A DNA stretch of 64,000 nt. Source: Acidimicrobiia bacterium (lineage in GTDB: Bacteria > Actinomycetota > Acidimicrobiia > Acidimicrobiales > Aldehydirespiratoraceae). Shown here one piece after another: positions 26,119 to 34,359 of the stretch (positions are counted from its first letter, which is position 1; every line of letters begins with the position of its first letter). Location: assembly GCA_022828135.1 (NCBI GenBank), contig JAJEJB010000006.1, positions 1-64,000 on the forward strand. Reading direction: 5' to 3'. The position numbers and the translations under genes were made by a program. The notes beneath the pieces were generated by a model that did no database searches, was not told the origin of the DNA, and saw only the letters and a program-made list of their open reading frames with translations.

Positions 26119-27933
26119 ATGCGGGCCCATGGGGCCTTCAGAGTGCCCGACTACGGTCTTGGTGTGGGTCTGCGGGGCGCCGTGTGCATCGCGGGCGCGT
26201 TGATGCTCGCGTCGTTGGCGTGCTCGGGCCGCGATGCTGCAGCACCGGTGGGGGTCTTCAGCGAAGACGCTGTCTCTGAGCCGGGCATCGAGCGGGGAGC
26301 GAGCACCGAATCGCAGTCGGTGCCCCCCGACGGTGGGCCTTTCACGTCCGTGGCCGTCGGCTACCAGCACACGTGCGCGGTGCGGACCGACGACCGCGTC
26401 GCCTGCTGGGGCGTCAACGACAGTGGTCAGGCCGACGCTCCCGACGGGCGCTTCACCGCCCTGGCCGCGGGCAAGGAGCACACCTGCGGGCTGCAGGTTG
26501 ACGGTGCCATCGTCTGTTGGGGGTTGGACTTCGAAGGGCTGCTCGACGCGCCCAGCGGCCAGTACATCGCACTCTCGGCAGGTGAGAGCCACTCCTGCGC
26601 CCTGCGCTCCGACGGGGACGTCCAATGCTGGGGCAGCGCCGGGACCCAGTCGCTCACTCCGCCTGGAGGTCACTTTGCTGACGTGGCCACCGGCACCGGC
26701 CATTCCTGCGTCTTGCGCAGCGGCGGAACCATCCAATGCTGGGGCGACAACCAAAGCGGTCAGGCCGACCCGCCCGGCGGGCGCTTCACCTCCATCTCAG
26801 CCGCCGGGGACCACTCATGCGGTCTGCGCACCGACGGAGCCGTCCGATGCTGGGGCCGGCGTCTGACTCCCGACGGGCAAGCACCGACCGGCAGCATGAG
26901 CGCTGTCTCGACGGGCGGCCGCCACGCATGCGCGCTGCGCGCAGATGGCAACGTCGAATGCTGGGGCACCAACTACTGGGGACAGACCGACGCGCCCGAC
27001 GGACTGTTCGTCTCGATTGCTGCCGGCTGGCGCCATTCGTGCGCCGTGCGCGCTGACGGCACCGTCCACTGCTGGGGTCGCCGGTTTGCCTCGGAAGTAC
27101 TCCCGCCAGATGGCAGTTTCGTCGCCGTAGCCGCATCCAGCGACCACAACTGCGGCATTCGTGCCGAGGGCACGATGGCATGCTGGGGCACGAACGCCCA
27201 CGGTCAGATCGACGCTCCCGACGGCCGCTTCATCGACGCAGCCGTGGGCAATGGCCTGTCCTGCGGGCTCCGCCGCGACGGCACAGTCGAATGCTGGGGA
27301 CTAGTCCCACCCATGGAACTGCTCGCAAGGGATGGACGGCTTGTCGATGAGATAGACGATGCAGAGGTGCGATTCACCGCGATATCGACCGGCAGCGATG
27401 CTCGGAGCAGTCGACTCTGCGGACTGAGCACCCAAGGCAGTCTCCATTGCGCACCCGTAGGTCTGGAGTCCCGCGAAGCAAGCGGGCCGTTACGCGCCGT
27501 CTCCGTGGGTGAGGGCCTGTGGTGCGTGCTGCATGCGGGTGGTGCCGCACAGTGCTGGCACCATTACGGCAGTCCTCATCCGGACACGCCTGAAGGTCGG
27601 TTCAATTCGGTGTCGGCGGGAGACAACCATGCGTGCGGCGTGCGCGCCGGAGGGACTCTCAAGTGCTGGGGTGTCGACTACGCGGGGCTCCTCGACGCCC
27701 CCAGCGGGCAGTTCACCGCAGTCTCAACCGCCACCAACCACACCTGCGCGGTGCGCACCAATGGCGCGCTGGAGTGCTGGGGCCTCAATTACGCAGGACT
27801 GCTCAACGCCCCCAGCGGGCAGTTCACCGCGGTCTCAACTGCCATCAACCACTCCTGCGCTATCCGCACCGAGGGCACCATCGAATGCTGGGGAACCTTC
27901 CGCACCCCGCCGCAAGGCGTGGCCTTCCACTGA
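26119..27933 (+). CDS. Second secreted lipoprotein with 14 RCC1-like repeats
   Basis: A 604-residue paralogue of the protein at 21986. The N-terminus has a hydrophobic signal with lipobox LASLAC at about residues 30-35. Fourteen repeats of about 37 residues follow from about residue 74, again with C-x9-C pairs. Repeats 9-11 are irregular: repeat 9 carries an acidic insertion (RLVDEIDDAEVR), repeat 10 lacks the CWG motif, and repeat 11 has CWHH. Repeats 12-14 are nearly identical at DNA level, showing recent duplication. The start is uncertain: ATG at 26119 or GTG at 26164, neither with a clear ribosome site. Same strand as the copper monooxygenase, 61 bp downstream. Confidence 0.83.
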   Translation: MRAHGAFRVPDYGLGVGLRGAVCIAGALMLASLACSGRDAAAPVGVFSEDAVSEPGIERGASTESQSVPPDGGPFTSVAVGYQHTCAVRTDDRVACWGVNDSGQADAPDGRFTALAAGKEHTCGLQVDGAIVCWGLDFEGLLDAPSGQYIALSAGESHSCALRSDGDVQCWGSAGTQSLTPPGGHFADVATGTGHSCVLRSGGTIQCWGDNQSGQADPPGGRFTSISAAGDHSCGLRTDGAVRCWGRRLTPDGQAPTGSMSAVSTGGRHACALRADGNVECWGTNYWGQTDAPDGLFVSIAAGWRHSCAVRADGTVHCWGRRFASEVLPPDGSFVAVAASSDHNCGIRAEGTMACWGTNAHGQIDAPDGRFIDAAVGNGLSCGLRRDGTVECWGLVPPMELLARDGRLVDEIDDAEVRFTAISTGSDARSSRLCGLSTQGSLHCAPVGLESREASGPLRAVSVGEGLWCVLHAGGAAQCWHHYGSPHPDTPEGRFNSVSAGDNHACGVRAGGTLKCWGVDYAGLLDAPSGQFTAVSTATNHTCAVRTNGALECWGLNYAGLLNAPSGQFTAVSTAINHSCAIRTEGTIECWGTFRTPPQGVAFH

Positions 27934-28009
27934 TGGAAGTGACGCTCAGCAGGTGACTCCGGGTAACAATGCAGGCACTCGGGGAAGGAACATTCGGAGG
28001 GCGGTTGCG

Positions 28010-28888
28010 ATGACGAGCACGCTGTTGGGGGCGGTGGAGGCGGGCGGGACGAAGTTCCGATGCGCGGTGGTGTCCTCAGACATGACGATCGTCGACTCCC
28101 GCTATGTGCCCACAACGGATCCCGACACGACGCTGGCAACCGTTGTGGAGTTCTTCGGGCGGTTCGAGCCGGTGGCCGCTTTGGGGATCGCCTCGTTCGG
28201 GCCGGTCGATCTTGACTCCGACTCCGCCGGTTACGGGTCGATCGCGAACACCCCCAAGCCGGGATGGTCGGGTGCTTCGATTCTGGACAGGATGTCGGAG
28301 GCTCTCGGCGTGCCGGCCGGCATCCAGACCGACGTGGAGGCGGCCGCAGTGGCCGAGCAGGCCTTGGGGCCCGAGCCCCGGCCACGCCGGCTCGCTTACG
28401 TGACCGTGGGCACCGGGATCGGCGCCGCGGTGGCGGTGGACGGAACACCCTGGCGGGGCCGTCACCACAGCGAGCTGGGGCACGTCCCGATTCGCCGTGT
28501 GGCGGGCGACGACTACCCGGGCCGCTGCCCGTTCCACCGAGACTGCCTGGAAGGGATGGCCTGCGGGCCGGCCATTGCCGAGCGCTGGGGTGTCGACCCG
28601 TCCGAAGCCGGCGGCCGCGACGACATCTGGCAACTGGAGGCCGCCTATCTGGCGCAACTGGTGCGGGTGCTGGCCTATTCCTTCGCCCCCGACAGGATCG
28701 TGTTCGGCGGTGGCGTCGGCAGCCGGTCGGGCCTAGCCGAGATGATCCGGGTCGAGAACCGCTCCGATCTGGGCGGCTACGCCGACTACACCGCCGGCAG
28801 TGACACGTTCGTGACCGCCCCTGCGCTGGGCGACGACTCCGGCCTGCTGGGAGCCGCCCTCCTCGCCCGGTCGCTCTTGGGAGCCTGA
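28010..28888 (+). CDS. ROK-family sugar kinase (fructokinase-like)
   Basis: A 292-residue ROK kinase. The ATP loop is GAVEAGGTKFRCAV, as in Bacillus fructokinases of the YdhR/GmuE type. The catalytic region TVGTGIGAAVAVDG and SELGHVPI precede the zinc-binding cluster (GRCPFHRDCLEGM), a histidine- and cysteine-containing ROK signature. It phosphorylates a hexose, probably fructose or mannose. The ATG at 28010 has GGAGGG 9 nt upstream. It follows the second RCC1-repeat gene by 77 bp and its stop nearly meets the converging ACAD gene. Confidence 0.9.
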   Translation: MTSTLLGAVEAGGTKFRCAVVSSDMTIVDSRYVPTTDPDTTLATVVEFFGRFEPVAALGIASFGPVDLDSDSAGYGSIANTPKPGWSGASILDRMSEALGVPAGIQTDVEAAAVAEQALGPEPRPRRLAYVTVGTGIGAAVAVDGTPWRGRHHSELGHVPIRRVAGDDYPGRCPFHRDCLEGMACGPAIAERWGVDPSEAGGRDDIWQLEAAYLAQLVRVLAYSFAPDRIVFGGGVGSRSGLAEMIRVENRSDLGGYADYTAGSDTFVTAPALGDDSGLLGAALLARSLLGA

Positions 28889-28893
28889 CGCGG

Positions 28894-30012
28894 TCAGGGC
28901 GCGGCGATAAGGCGGCCCAGGTCGGCCAACTGCTCCTCGGCGTGGCCCAGGGTGAGCTCCATGTGGCGGGCGGCCAGGAAGTGACGGTGCAGGGGATAGT
29001 CGCGGTCGACCCCGACTCCGCCGTGGACGTGGACCGCGGCGTGCGCCACCCGGAAGCCGCCCTCTGAGGCCCAGTACTTGGCTATGGCGATCTCGCGGTC
29101 TGCGGGAAGACCGGCCGACAGACGCCACGCGGCCTGGTAGGCGGTCAGCCAGATGGCCTCGGCGTCGATGTAGGAGTCGCCCGCCCGCTGGCTCACCGCT
29201 TGGAACGTGGCGATCGGGCGGTCGAACTGGTGTCGCTGCTTGGTGTAGTCGGCGGCCAGCTCGATGGCGGCCCGGACCGCGCCGGACATCGTCATGCACA
29301 GCCCGACATTGGCGTGCCGCTCGATGAACCGCACGATCTCGCTGCCGTCGGCTGCGTCCGCGCCGAGCAGAGCGCCGGCGTCCACGTGCACGCCAGACAG
29401 CTCGAAGCGGGCCTCGGGACGGCCCGTCGTCACCCCTACCGGGATGCGCTCCAAGCCGTCGGCGCCGGTCGGCACGACGAACACACCCACTGCGGAGTCG
29501 TCGAGACGGGCAGGCACCAGCGAAACATCGGCGTCGAGACCGCCCGCGACCAGCACCTTGGTGCCGTCGAGAACGAACCCGCCGTTGTCCGAACGGGCCG
29601 CCGTCGTCGGTTCGACGGGAGAGGTCCCGTCCTCGGCCAGCGCCGCGCAGGCCAACACTGATCCATCGGCCATTCCGGGAAGCCAAGCCTCCCGCTGATC
29701 CTCGGTGCCGAAGGCAGCCACCGGCATGGCCCCCATCACCGCGGTGGTCAGCAGCGGCACCGGGGACGCCCGCCGGCCGACCTCCTCCAACGCCACCGCG
29801 GTGGCCAGGAAGCCCAGGCCGAGCCCGCCGTGGGCCTCGGGGACAGAGGCACCAACCACTCCGGTGGCGGCCAGCGCGGCCCACGCCTTGCGGTCCACGT
29901 GGTCGCCTTCGGCGGCCAGCGCCTTGAGACGCTCATGCGACGACATGTCGTCGAGCACCTGGGCGGTCAGGTCCCGGATGGCCTGCTCTTCCTCGCCCAT
30001 CTCGAAGTCCAC
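28894..30012 (-). CDS. Acyl-CoA dehydrogenase, FadE28-like subunit
   Basis: A 372-residue ACAD with degenerate middle domain. The C-terminal segments ADYTKQRHQFDRPIATFQAV and VHVHGGVGVDRDYPLHRHF are intact and typical. The N-terminus MDFEMGEEEQAIRDL is normal. It lies 21 bp downstream of another ACAD on the same strand, matching the adjacent subunit genes of alpha2beta2 ACADs (FadE28-FadE29, ChsE-type) that attack short steroid side chains in mycobacteria. Acyl chain specificity cannot be read from sequence. Confidence 0.9.
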   Translation of the reverse strand: MDFEMGEEEQAIRDLTAQVLDDMSSHERLKALAAEGDHVDRKAWAALAATGVVGASVPEAHGGLGLGFLATAVALEEVGRRASPVPLLTTAVMGAMPVAAFGTEDQREAWLPGMADGSVLACAALAEDGTSPVEPTTAARSDNGGFVLDGTKVLVAGGLDADVSLVPARLDDSAVGVFVVPTGADGLERIPVGVTTGRPEARFELSGVHVDAGALLGADAADGSEIVRFIERHANVGLCMTMSGAVRAAIELAADYTKQRHQFDRPIATFQAVSQRAGDSYIDAEAIWLTAYQAAWRLSAGLPADREIAIAKYWASEGGFRVAHAAVHVHGGVGVDRDYPLHRHFLAARHMELTLGHAEEQLADLGRLIAAP

Positions 30013-30033
30013 GGCTCGCTCTCCCGGTCGTTC

Positions 30034-31236
30034 CTAGCGGGAGGCTCGGGGGTAGCCCAGGCCGAACTGCGAGATCAGGTCGCGCTGCATCTCGTTGGTG
30101 CCGCCGCCGAAGGTGAGGATCACGGTCGAGCGGTACATCATCTCCAGGCGGGACAGGTACCCGGGCGAGCCCTCGGCCACGTAGGCCCGTTGGCCGTACA
30201 CCTGCATCAGCTTGCGGTAGGCGTCGACATAGAACTCGGTTCCCGAGACCTTCACCGCCGACGAGTCGGCCACAAAGCCGGCGATGGTGGCCATGTCGGG
30301 CTCGGCCCCGTCGATCCGGTTGGCCACCGTCCAGGCCACCTTCCAGTTGGCCAGGCGCAGGAACTCGAGCCGGGCCGCCACCTCAGCCAGGTTGCGCTGA
30401 ACCCACGGCTCGTCGATCACGTAGGACCCGTCGGCCCGCTTGGCCGACTTGGCCCACTCCACGCACTCCTCGAAGCGTTTGGTGACCATGCCCGACGAGC
30501 AGATCGTGACCCGCTCCCGGTTGAGCTGGCTGGTGATGAGGCCCCAGCCCCGGTTCTCCTCGCCGATCAGGGTGGACGCCGGCACGCGGCAGTCGTCGAA
30601 GAAGGTGTGGTTGATGTTATGGCTCGACAGCAGGTCGAGGGGCTCGATGCTGATGCCCGGGGTGTCCATGGGAATGCAGAACAGCGAGATGCCCTTGTGC
30701 TTGGGGACCTCGGGGTCGGTGCGGGCCGCCAACCAGATGTAGTCGGCGTCCTTGGCCAACGACGTCCACGTCTTCTGGCCGTTGATCACGTAGGTCTCAC
30801 CGTCGCGCACCGCCCGGGTGGTGAGCGAGGCCAGGTCGGTGCCCGCGTCGGGCTCGGAGTAGCCGATGCAGAAGGTGAGCTCGCCGCCGGCGATGCGGGG
30901 CAGGAAGAAGTCCTTCTGCTCGTCGGTGCCGTACTGCATGATGGTCGGGCCGACGGTGTTGATGGTCAGCATCGGGATGGGCGCGCCCAGCGCCACCGAC
31001 TCGTCGAACACGATGAACTGCTCGACCGCCGACAAGCCGCGGCCGCCGTACTCCGTCGGCCAGCCGACCGCCAGCCAGCCGTCGGCGCCCATCTGGCGCA
31101 CGATCCGGCGATGCACCGGCCCGGTGCCGTCCTCCGCTCCCAGGGCGGCCCTCACGTCGTCGGTGAGCAGATCGGCGTAGTAGGCCCGCAGCTCGCCCCG
31201 CAGCGCCTCCTGCTCAGCCGTATAACCGATGTGCAT
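30034..31236 (-). CDS. Acyl-CoA dehydrogenase, FadE29-like subunit
   Basis: A 400-residue ACAD. It follows the FadE29 pattern closely: IGYTAEQEALRGELRAYY at the start, LAVGWPTEYGGRGLSAVEQ, FCIGYSEPDAGTDLASL for FAD/acyl binding, and LTFGGGTNEMQRDLISQ near the C-terminus. It is first in a two-gene operon with the FadE28-like gene. The pair probably forms one heterotetramer. The ATG at 31236 has no strong ribosome site. The MT-A70 gene is divergent on the other side. Confidence 0.92.
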   Translation of the reverse strand: MHIGYTAEQEALRGELRAYYADLLTDDVRAALGAEDGTGPVHRRIVRQMGADGWLAVGWPTEYGGRGLSAVEQFIVFDESVALGAPIPMLTINTVGPTIMQYGTDEQKDFFLPRIAGGELTFCIGYSEPDAGTDLASLTTRAVRDGETYVINGQKTWTSLAKDADYIWLAARTDPEVPKHKGISLFCIPMDTPGISIEPLDLLSSHNINHTFFDDCRVPASTLIGEENRGWGLITSQLNRERVTICSSGMVTKRFEECVEWAKSAKRADGSYVIDEPWVQRNLAEVAARLEFLRLANWKVAWTVANRIDGAEPDMATIAGFVADSSAVKVSGTEFYVDAYRKLMQVYGQRAYVAEGSPGYLSRLEMMYRSTVILTFGGGTNEMQRDLISQFGLGYPRASR

Positions 31237-31351
31237 CGTCCATGCCCCGCACCCAACCGTCCTGACCGAACGCTATCGGCATCTTCCACCGCCAGAGCAG
31301 CGGCAACTACCGTCTAGGGCCACCGACCGATCCAAAGGGCCACCTGAAGCG

Positions 31352-31933
31352 ATGACGGTTACCGAACCCGACCCACTCGCGTTGTTCCCCCCGTTGCCGG
31401 AGCGCGGGTTCGACATCATCTACGCCGACCCGCCGTGGGACTACAAGGGCCAACTGCAGCACGCCGGCACCGGCAACGGCGACAGCGGCGGCGCAGCGCG
31501 CCACTACCCGACCGTCCCGCTGCAAGCCCTGCGCCAACTGCCGGTGCTCGACGTAGCGTCGGACAACGCCTTGCTGTTCTTGTGGGCCACCAGTCCGCAT
31601 CTGGACCAAGCCATCGACTTGGGCACGTCATGGGGCTTCAACTGGGCGACTGTGGCGTTCGTGTGGGACAAGTGCAAGGTCAATCCCGGCTTCTACACGA
31701 TGTCGCAGTGCGAGCTGTGCCTCGTCTTCAAGCACGGCAAGATCCCCTGGCCTCGCGGTGCCCGAAATGTGCGTCAGCTAGTGCGCGAACCGCGGCGCGA
31801 ACACAGCCGCAAGCCCGACGAGGTGCGTCACCGGATCGAGGCGATGTTCCCTGCCATGTCCAAGATCGAGCTGTTCGCACGCACCCGGGTGCGGGGGTGG
31901 TATCCGTGGGGCTTGGACGTCAGCGGTGGCTAG
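31352..31933 (+). CDS. MT-A70 family adenine-N6 methyltransferase
   Basis: A 193-residue, single-domain methyltransferase. The catalytic motif is DPPW in IIYADPPWDYKGQL. Other MT-A70 marks are LLFLWATSPHLDQAI and ELFARTRVRGWYPWG. Proteins of this size are usually phage- or island-encoded DNA (or RNA) adenine methyltransferases. It stands alone between ACAD and sulfatase genes with no restriction partner, so it is an orphan. The ATG at 31352 lacks a convincing ribosome site, and the frame is open upstream to 31229. Confidence 0.87.
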   Translation: MTVTEPDPLALFPPLPERGFDIIYADPPWDYKGQLQHAGTGNGDSGGAARHYPTVPLQALRQLPVLDVASDNALLFLWATSPHLDQAIDLGTSWGFNWATVAFVWDKCKVNPGFYTMSQCELCLVFKHGKIPWPRGARNVRQLVREPRREHSRKPDEVRHRIEAMFPAMSKIELFARTRVRGWYPWGLDVSGG

Positions 31934-31995
31934 CCACGCTGGAGTCACCCCGTCGCAGCCAGGCCGGCCGGCGGGGTTGAACGAATGGCAGGGCC

Positions 31996-34359
31996 CTATT
32001 CGTAGCGGGTTCCGTTGGCTTTGATGTAGTCGAGCCACAGGGATCCCGCGTCGGGGGCCAACTCGCCCGGGCGGTAGGTGACCGCCCGCAGGTCGCCCGT
32101 GTAGGGGAACGGCCCGTGACGCTCGTAGACGTCCCAGCTGACCGGCGAGCGGCGGTCGATGCCCACGTCGATGCCCTCGAACGGGGCCATGGCCATCAGC
32201 GACACCAGGCCGGGAGCCTCCCCCACCGTTTCGCCGTCCACGCTGACAGAGGCGTTCCACACCAGATTGCCGGGATTCTCCATTGTCAGATGCACGCTGG
32301 AGGCGCCGTCGGCAAGCGGCCCGCAGTCCAGCACCGACATGTCTCCGTAGGCGTTATGGGCCAAGAGGAGCCGGTCGTCCTCCACATACAGCATGTAGCC
32401 ACCGCCCTGGTCGCCGTGGGCGACCAGTACACCGGAGTGGCCAGGCTGCCAGCGCACGGACACCTCGACGCCGAAGCTCTTCTGGAAGATCAACTGCTGT
32501 GAGCGCCACCGCTCCAGCGTGGGTGTTCCCGGCCTGAGCGTTGTCTCGGCAGCCAGCTCGTCGTACCACGGCGGGCGCAGGATCCTCACCAGTTGGTTGC
32601 CCTCGTCCAGGGGGTAGACCTGGTTGGCCCACGCGGCCCGGTCCCAGGCCTGTTGCATATCGTCCAGCTTGTCCGGATACTCGCCGGCCAAGTCGCGGAT
32701 CTCGGTCGGGTCCTCGGTCAGGTTGTGCAGCTCCCACCGATCCTGGCTGAAGGGCCGCCGGGGCCGGTGGCAGGTCACCACCGACCAGCCGTCGCGGTAG
32801 AAGCCTCGGTGCCCGAAGTTCTCGTAGTACTGCTCCGGATGGGTGGACGGCGCGGCCGCATCCGTGATCGTGGAGACGAAGCTGGCCCCCGCCGGATCCG
32901 GCGCGGGCACACCATGACGCGACGTCGGCACCTCCACCCCGCACAGCTCGGCCAGGGTCGGGAACACATCGGTCACGTGCTGGTACTGGGTCCGAACCCC
33001 GCCGGCCGCCGCGCCGCCGGCGCCGGAGAACCGGGCCGGCCAGTTGAGGATGAACGGCACGCTGTGGCCGCCCCGGTGGGTGTTGATCTTGTAGAGCCGG
33101 AACGGCGTGCACGACACCATGGCCCAGCCCATCGGGTAGTGGGCCAGGGTTCGGGGCCCTCCCAGCAGGTCCAAGCGGGCGTAGTCGGTGTCGACCACCT
33201 CCAGATCGGTGGGACGCACCTGGGAGAGCAGGGTGCGGAAGTAGGACGATGTGCCGGTGTACTGGCCCTCCCGAGAGCCGCCGTTGTCGCTGGTGAACAG
33301 CACGATGGTGTTGTCCCACTCCCCGATGGCTTCGAGGTGGCGGCGCAGCCGGCCGAAGTTGCGGTCGACGTTGTGCACCATCCCCGCGTACACCTCCATG
33401 TACCGGGCGAAGAGCTCCTTGGACCGGTCGTCGAGATCGTCCCAGGGGCCGACCTCGTGGAGCTCCTCGGTGTTGCGAGGCGGCAGCACCGCGCCGGGTG
33501 GCACAACGCCCAGTTCCTGCTGACGCTCGAACCGCTCCTCCCTCAGCGCGTCCCAGCCGGCGGCGTAGCGGCCCCTGAACCGTTCGATGTCGGCGGCGGG
33601 GGCCTGCAGCGGGGCATGGACCGCGCCGTGGGCGAAGTACATGAAGAACGGCCTTCTCGGATGCGAGGTCCGCAGCTCGTCCACCATCCGAATCGCCTTG
33701 TCGGTCAGGTCGTCGGTGAAGAAATAGTCGTCCGGATAGCGCTCGACATCGATGTGATGGTTGTCCGCGAAGAGGCGGTGGGGATGGTGGAAGTTGGTGA
33801 AAGCGTCGAGGATCCCGTAGTAGCGGTCGAAGCCCCGCTGCAGGGGCCAGCTGGCCTTGGGAGCACCGTCGCTGAGGTGGGCCTCCTTGGTGAGATGCCA
33901 CTTGCCGAGCATGAACGTCGCCCAACCCGCGTCGCGGAACGTCTCGGAGATGGTCACCGCGTTGTCCCGCAGTTCGTGGCTGTAACCCGGAAATCCAGGA
34001 TCGCTGTGGGCCACCTGGGCCATGCCGGCCATGTGGGAGTTGAGCCCGGTCAGCAGCGACGCCCGAGTCGGTGAGCACATGGGGTTCACGTGGAAGTCGG
34101 TGTAGCGCAGTCCCTCGGCCGCGAGCCGGTCCAGTTCCGGGGTGTCGATCTCGGATCCGTAGCAGCCCAGATCGGAGTAGCCGAGGTCGTCGGTCATCAT
34201 CACGATCACGTTCGGCGCCCCGGACGGCGGGATCACCGGCTCAGGCCAGTGGGGCTCAGAAGTCGAGAAGATCTTGCCGACGGTTCCCTCGAAGCCCGCG
34301 TAGGGCGCGGTCGGATCTGCTGCGCCGGGGCTCGCGGCCCCGGAGGAGGTGCCCGTCAC
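31996..34359 (-). CDS. Arylsulfatase (type I, formylglycine-dependent)
   Basis: A 787-residue sulfatase. The metal aspartates D57-D58 lie in VIVMMTDDLGYSDLGCYG. The formylglycine motif is C95-S-P-T-R in NPMCSPTRASLLTG. MLGKWHL (catalytic Lys/His) and LFTSDNGG complete the active site. A C-terminal domain of about 250 residues extends beyond the usual core. No signal peptide is obvious, so the enzyme may be cytoplasmic. A separate formylglycine-generating enzyme would be required and is not in this window. The GTG start overlaps the amidohydrolase stop by 4 bp, so the two are co-translated. Confidence 0.93.
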   Translation of the reverse strand: MTGTSSGAASPGAADPTAPYAGFEGTVGKIFSTSEPHWPEPVIPPSGAPNVIVMMTDDLGYSDLGCYGSEIDTPELDRLAAEGLRYTDFHVNPMCSPTRASLLTGLNSHMAGMAQVAHSDPGFPGYSHELRDNAVTISETFRDAGWATFMLGKWHLTKEAHLSDGAPKASWPLQRGFDRYYGILDAFTNFHHPHRLFADNHHIDVERYPDDYFFTDDLTDKAIRMVDELRTSHPRRPFFMYFAHGAVHAPLQAPAADIERFRGRYAAGWDALREERFERQQELGVVPPGAVLPPRNTEELHEVGPWDDLDDRSKELFARYMEVYAGMVHNVDRNFGRLRRHLEAIGEWDNTIVLFTSDNGGSREGQYTGTSSYFRTLLSQVRPTDLEVVDTDYARLDLLGGPRTLAHYPMGWAMVSCTPFRLYKINTHRGGHSVPFILNWPARFSGAGGAAAGGVRTQYQHVTDVFPTLAELCGVEVPTSRHGVPAPDPAGASFVSTITDAAAPSTHPEQYYENFGHRGFYRDGWSVVTCHRPRRPFSQDRWELHNLTEDPTEIRDLAGEYPDKLDDMQQAWDRAAWANQVYPLDEGNQLVRILRPPWYDELAAETTLRPGTPTLERWRSQQLIFQKSFGVEVSVRWQPGHSGVLVAHGDQGGGYMLYVEDDRLLLAHNAYGDMSVLDCGPLADGASSVHLTMENPGNLVWNASVSVDGETVGEAPGLVSLMAMAPFEGIDVGIDRRSPVSWDVYERHGPFPYTGDLRAVTYRPGELAPDAGSLWLDYIKANGTRYE

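Noticed and set aside
21986..27933. Regularly spaced repeats considered as a CRISPR array
   Set aside because: The 111-bp period is an in-frame protein repeat with codon-level variation and no constant repeat/spacer structure.
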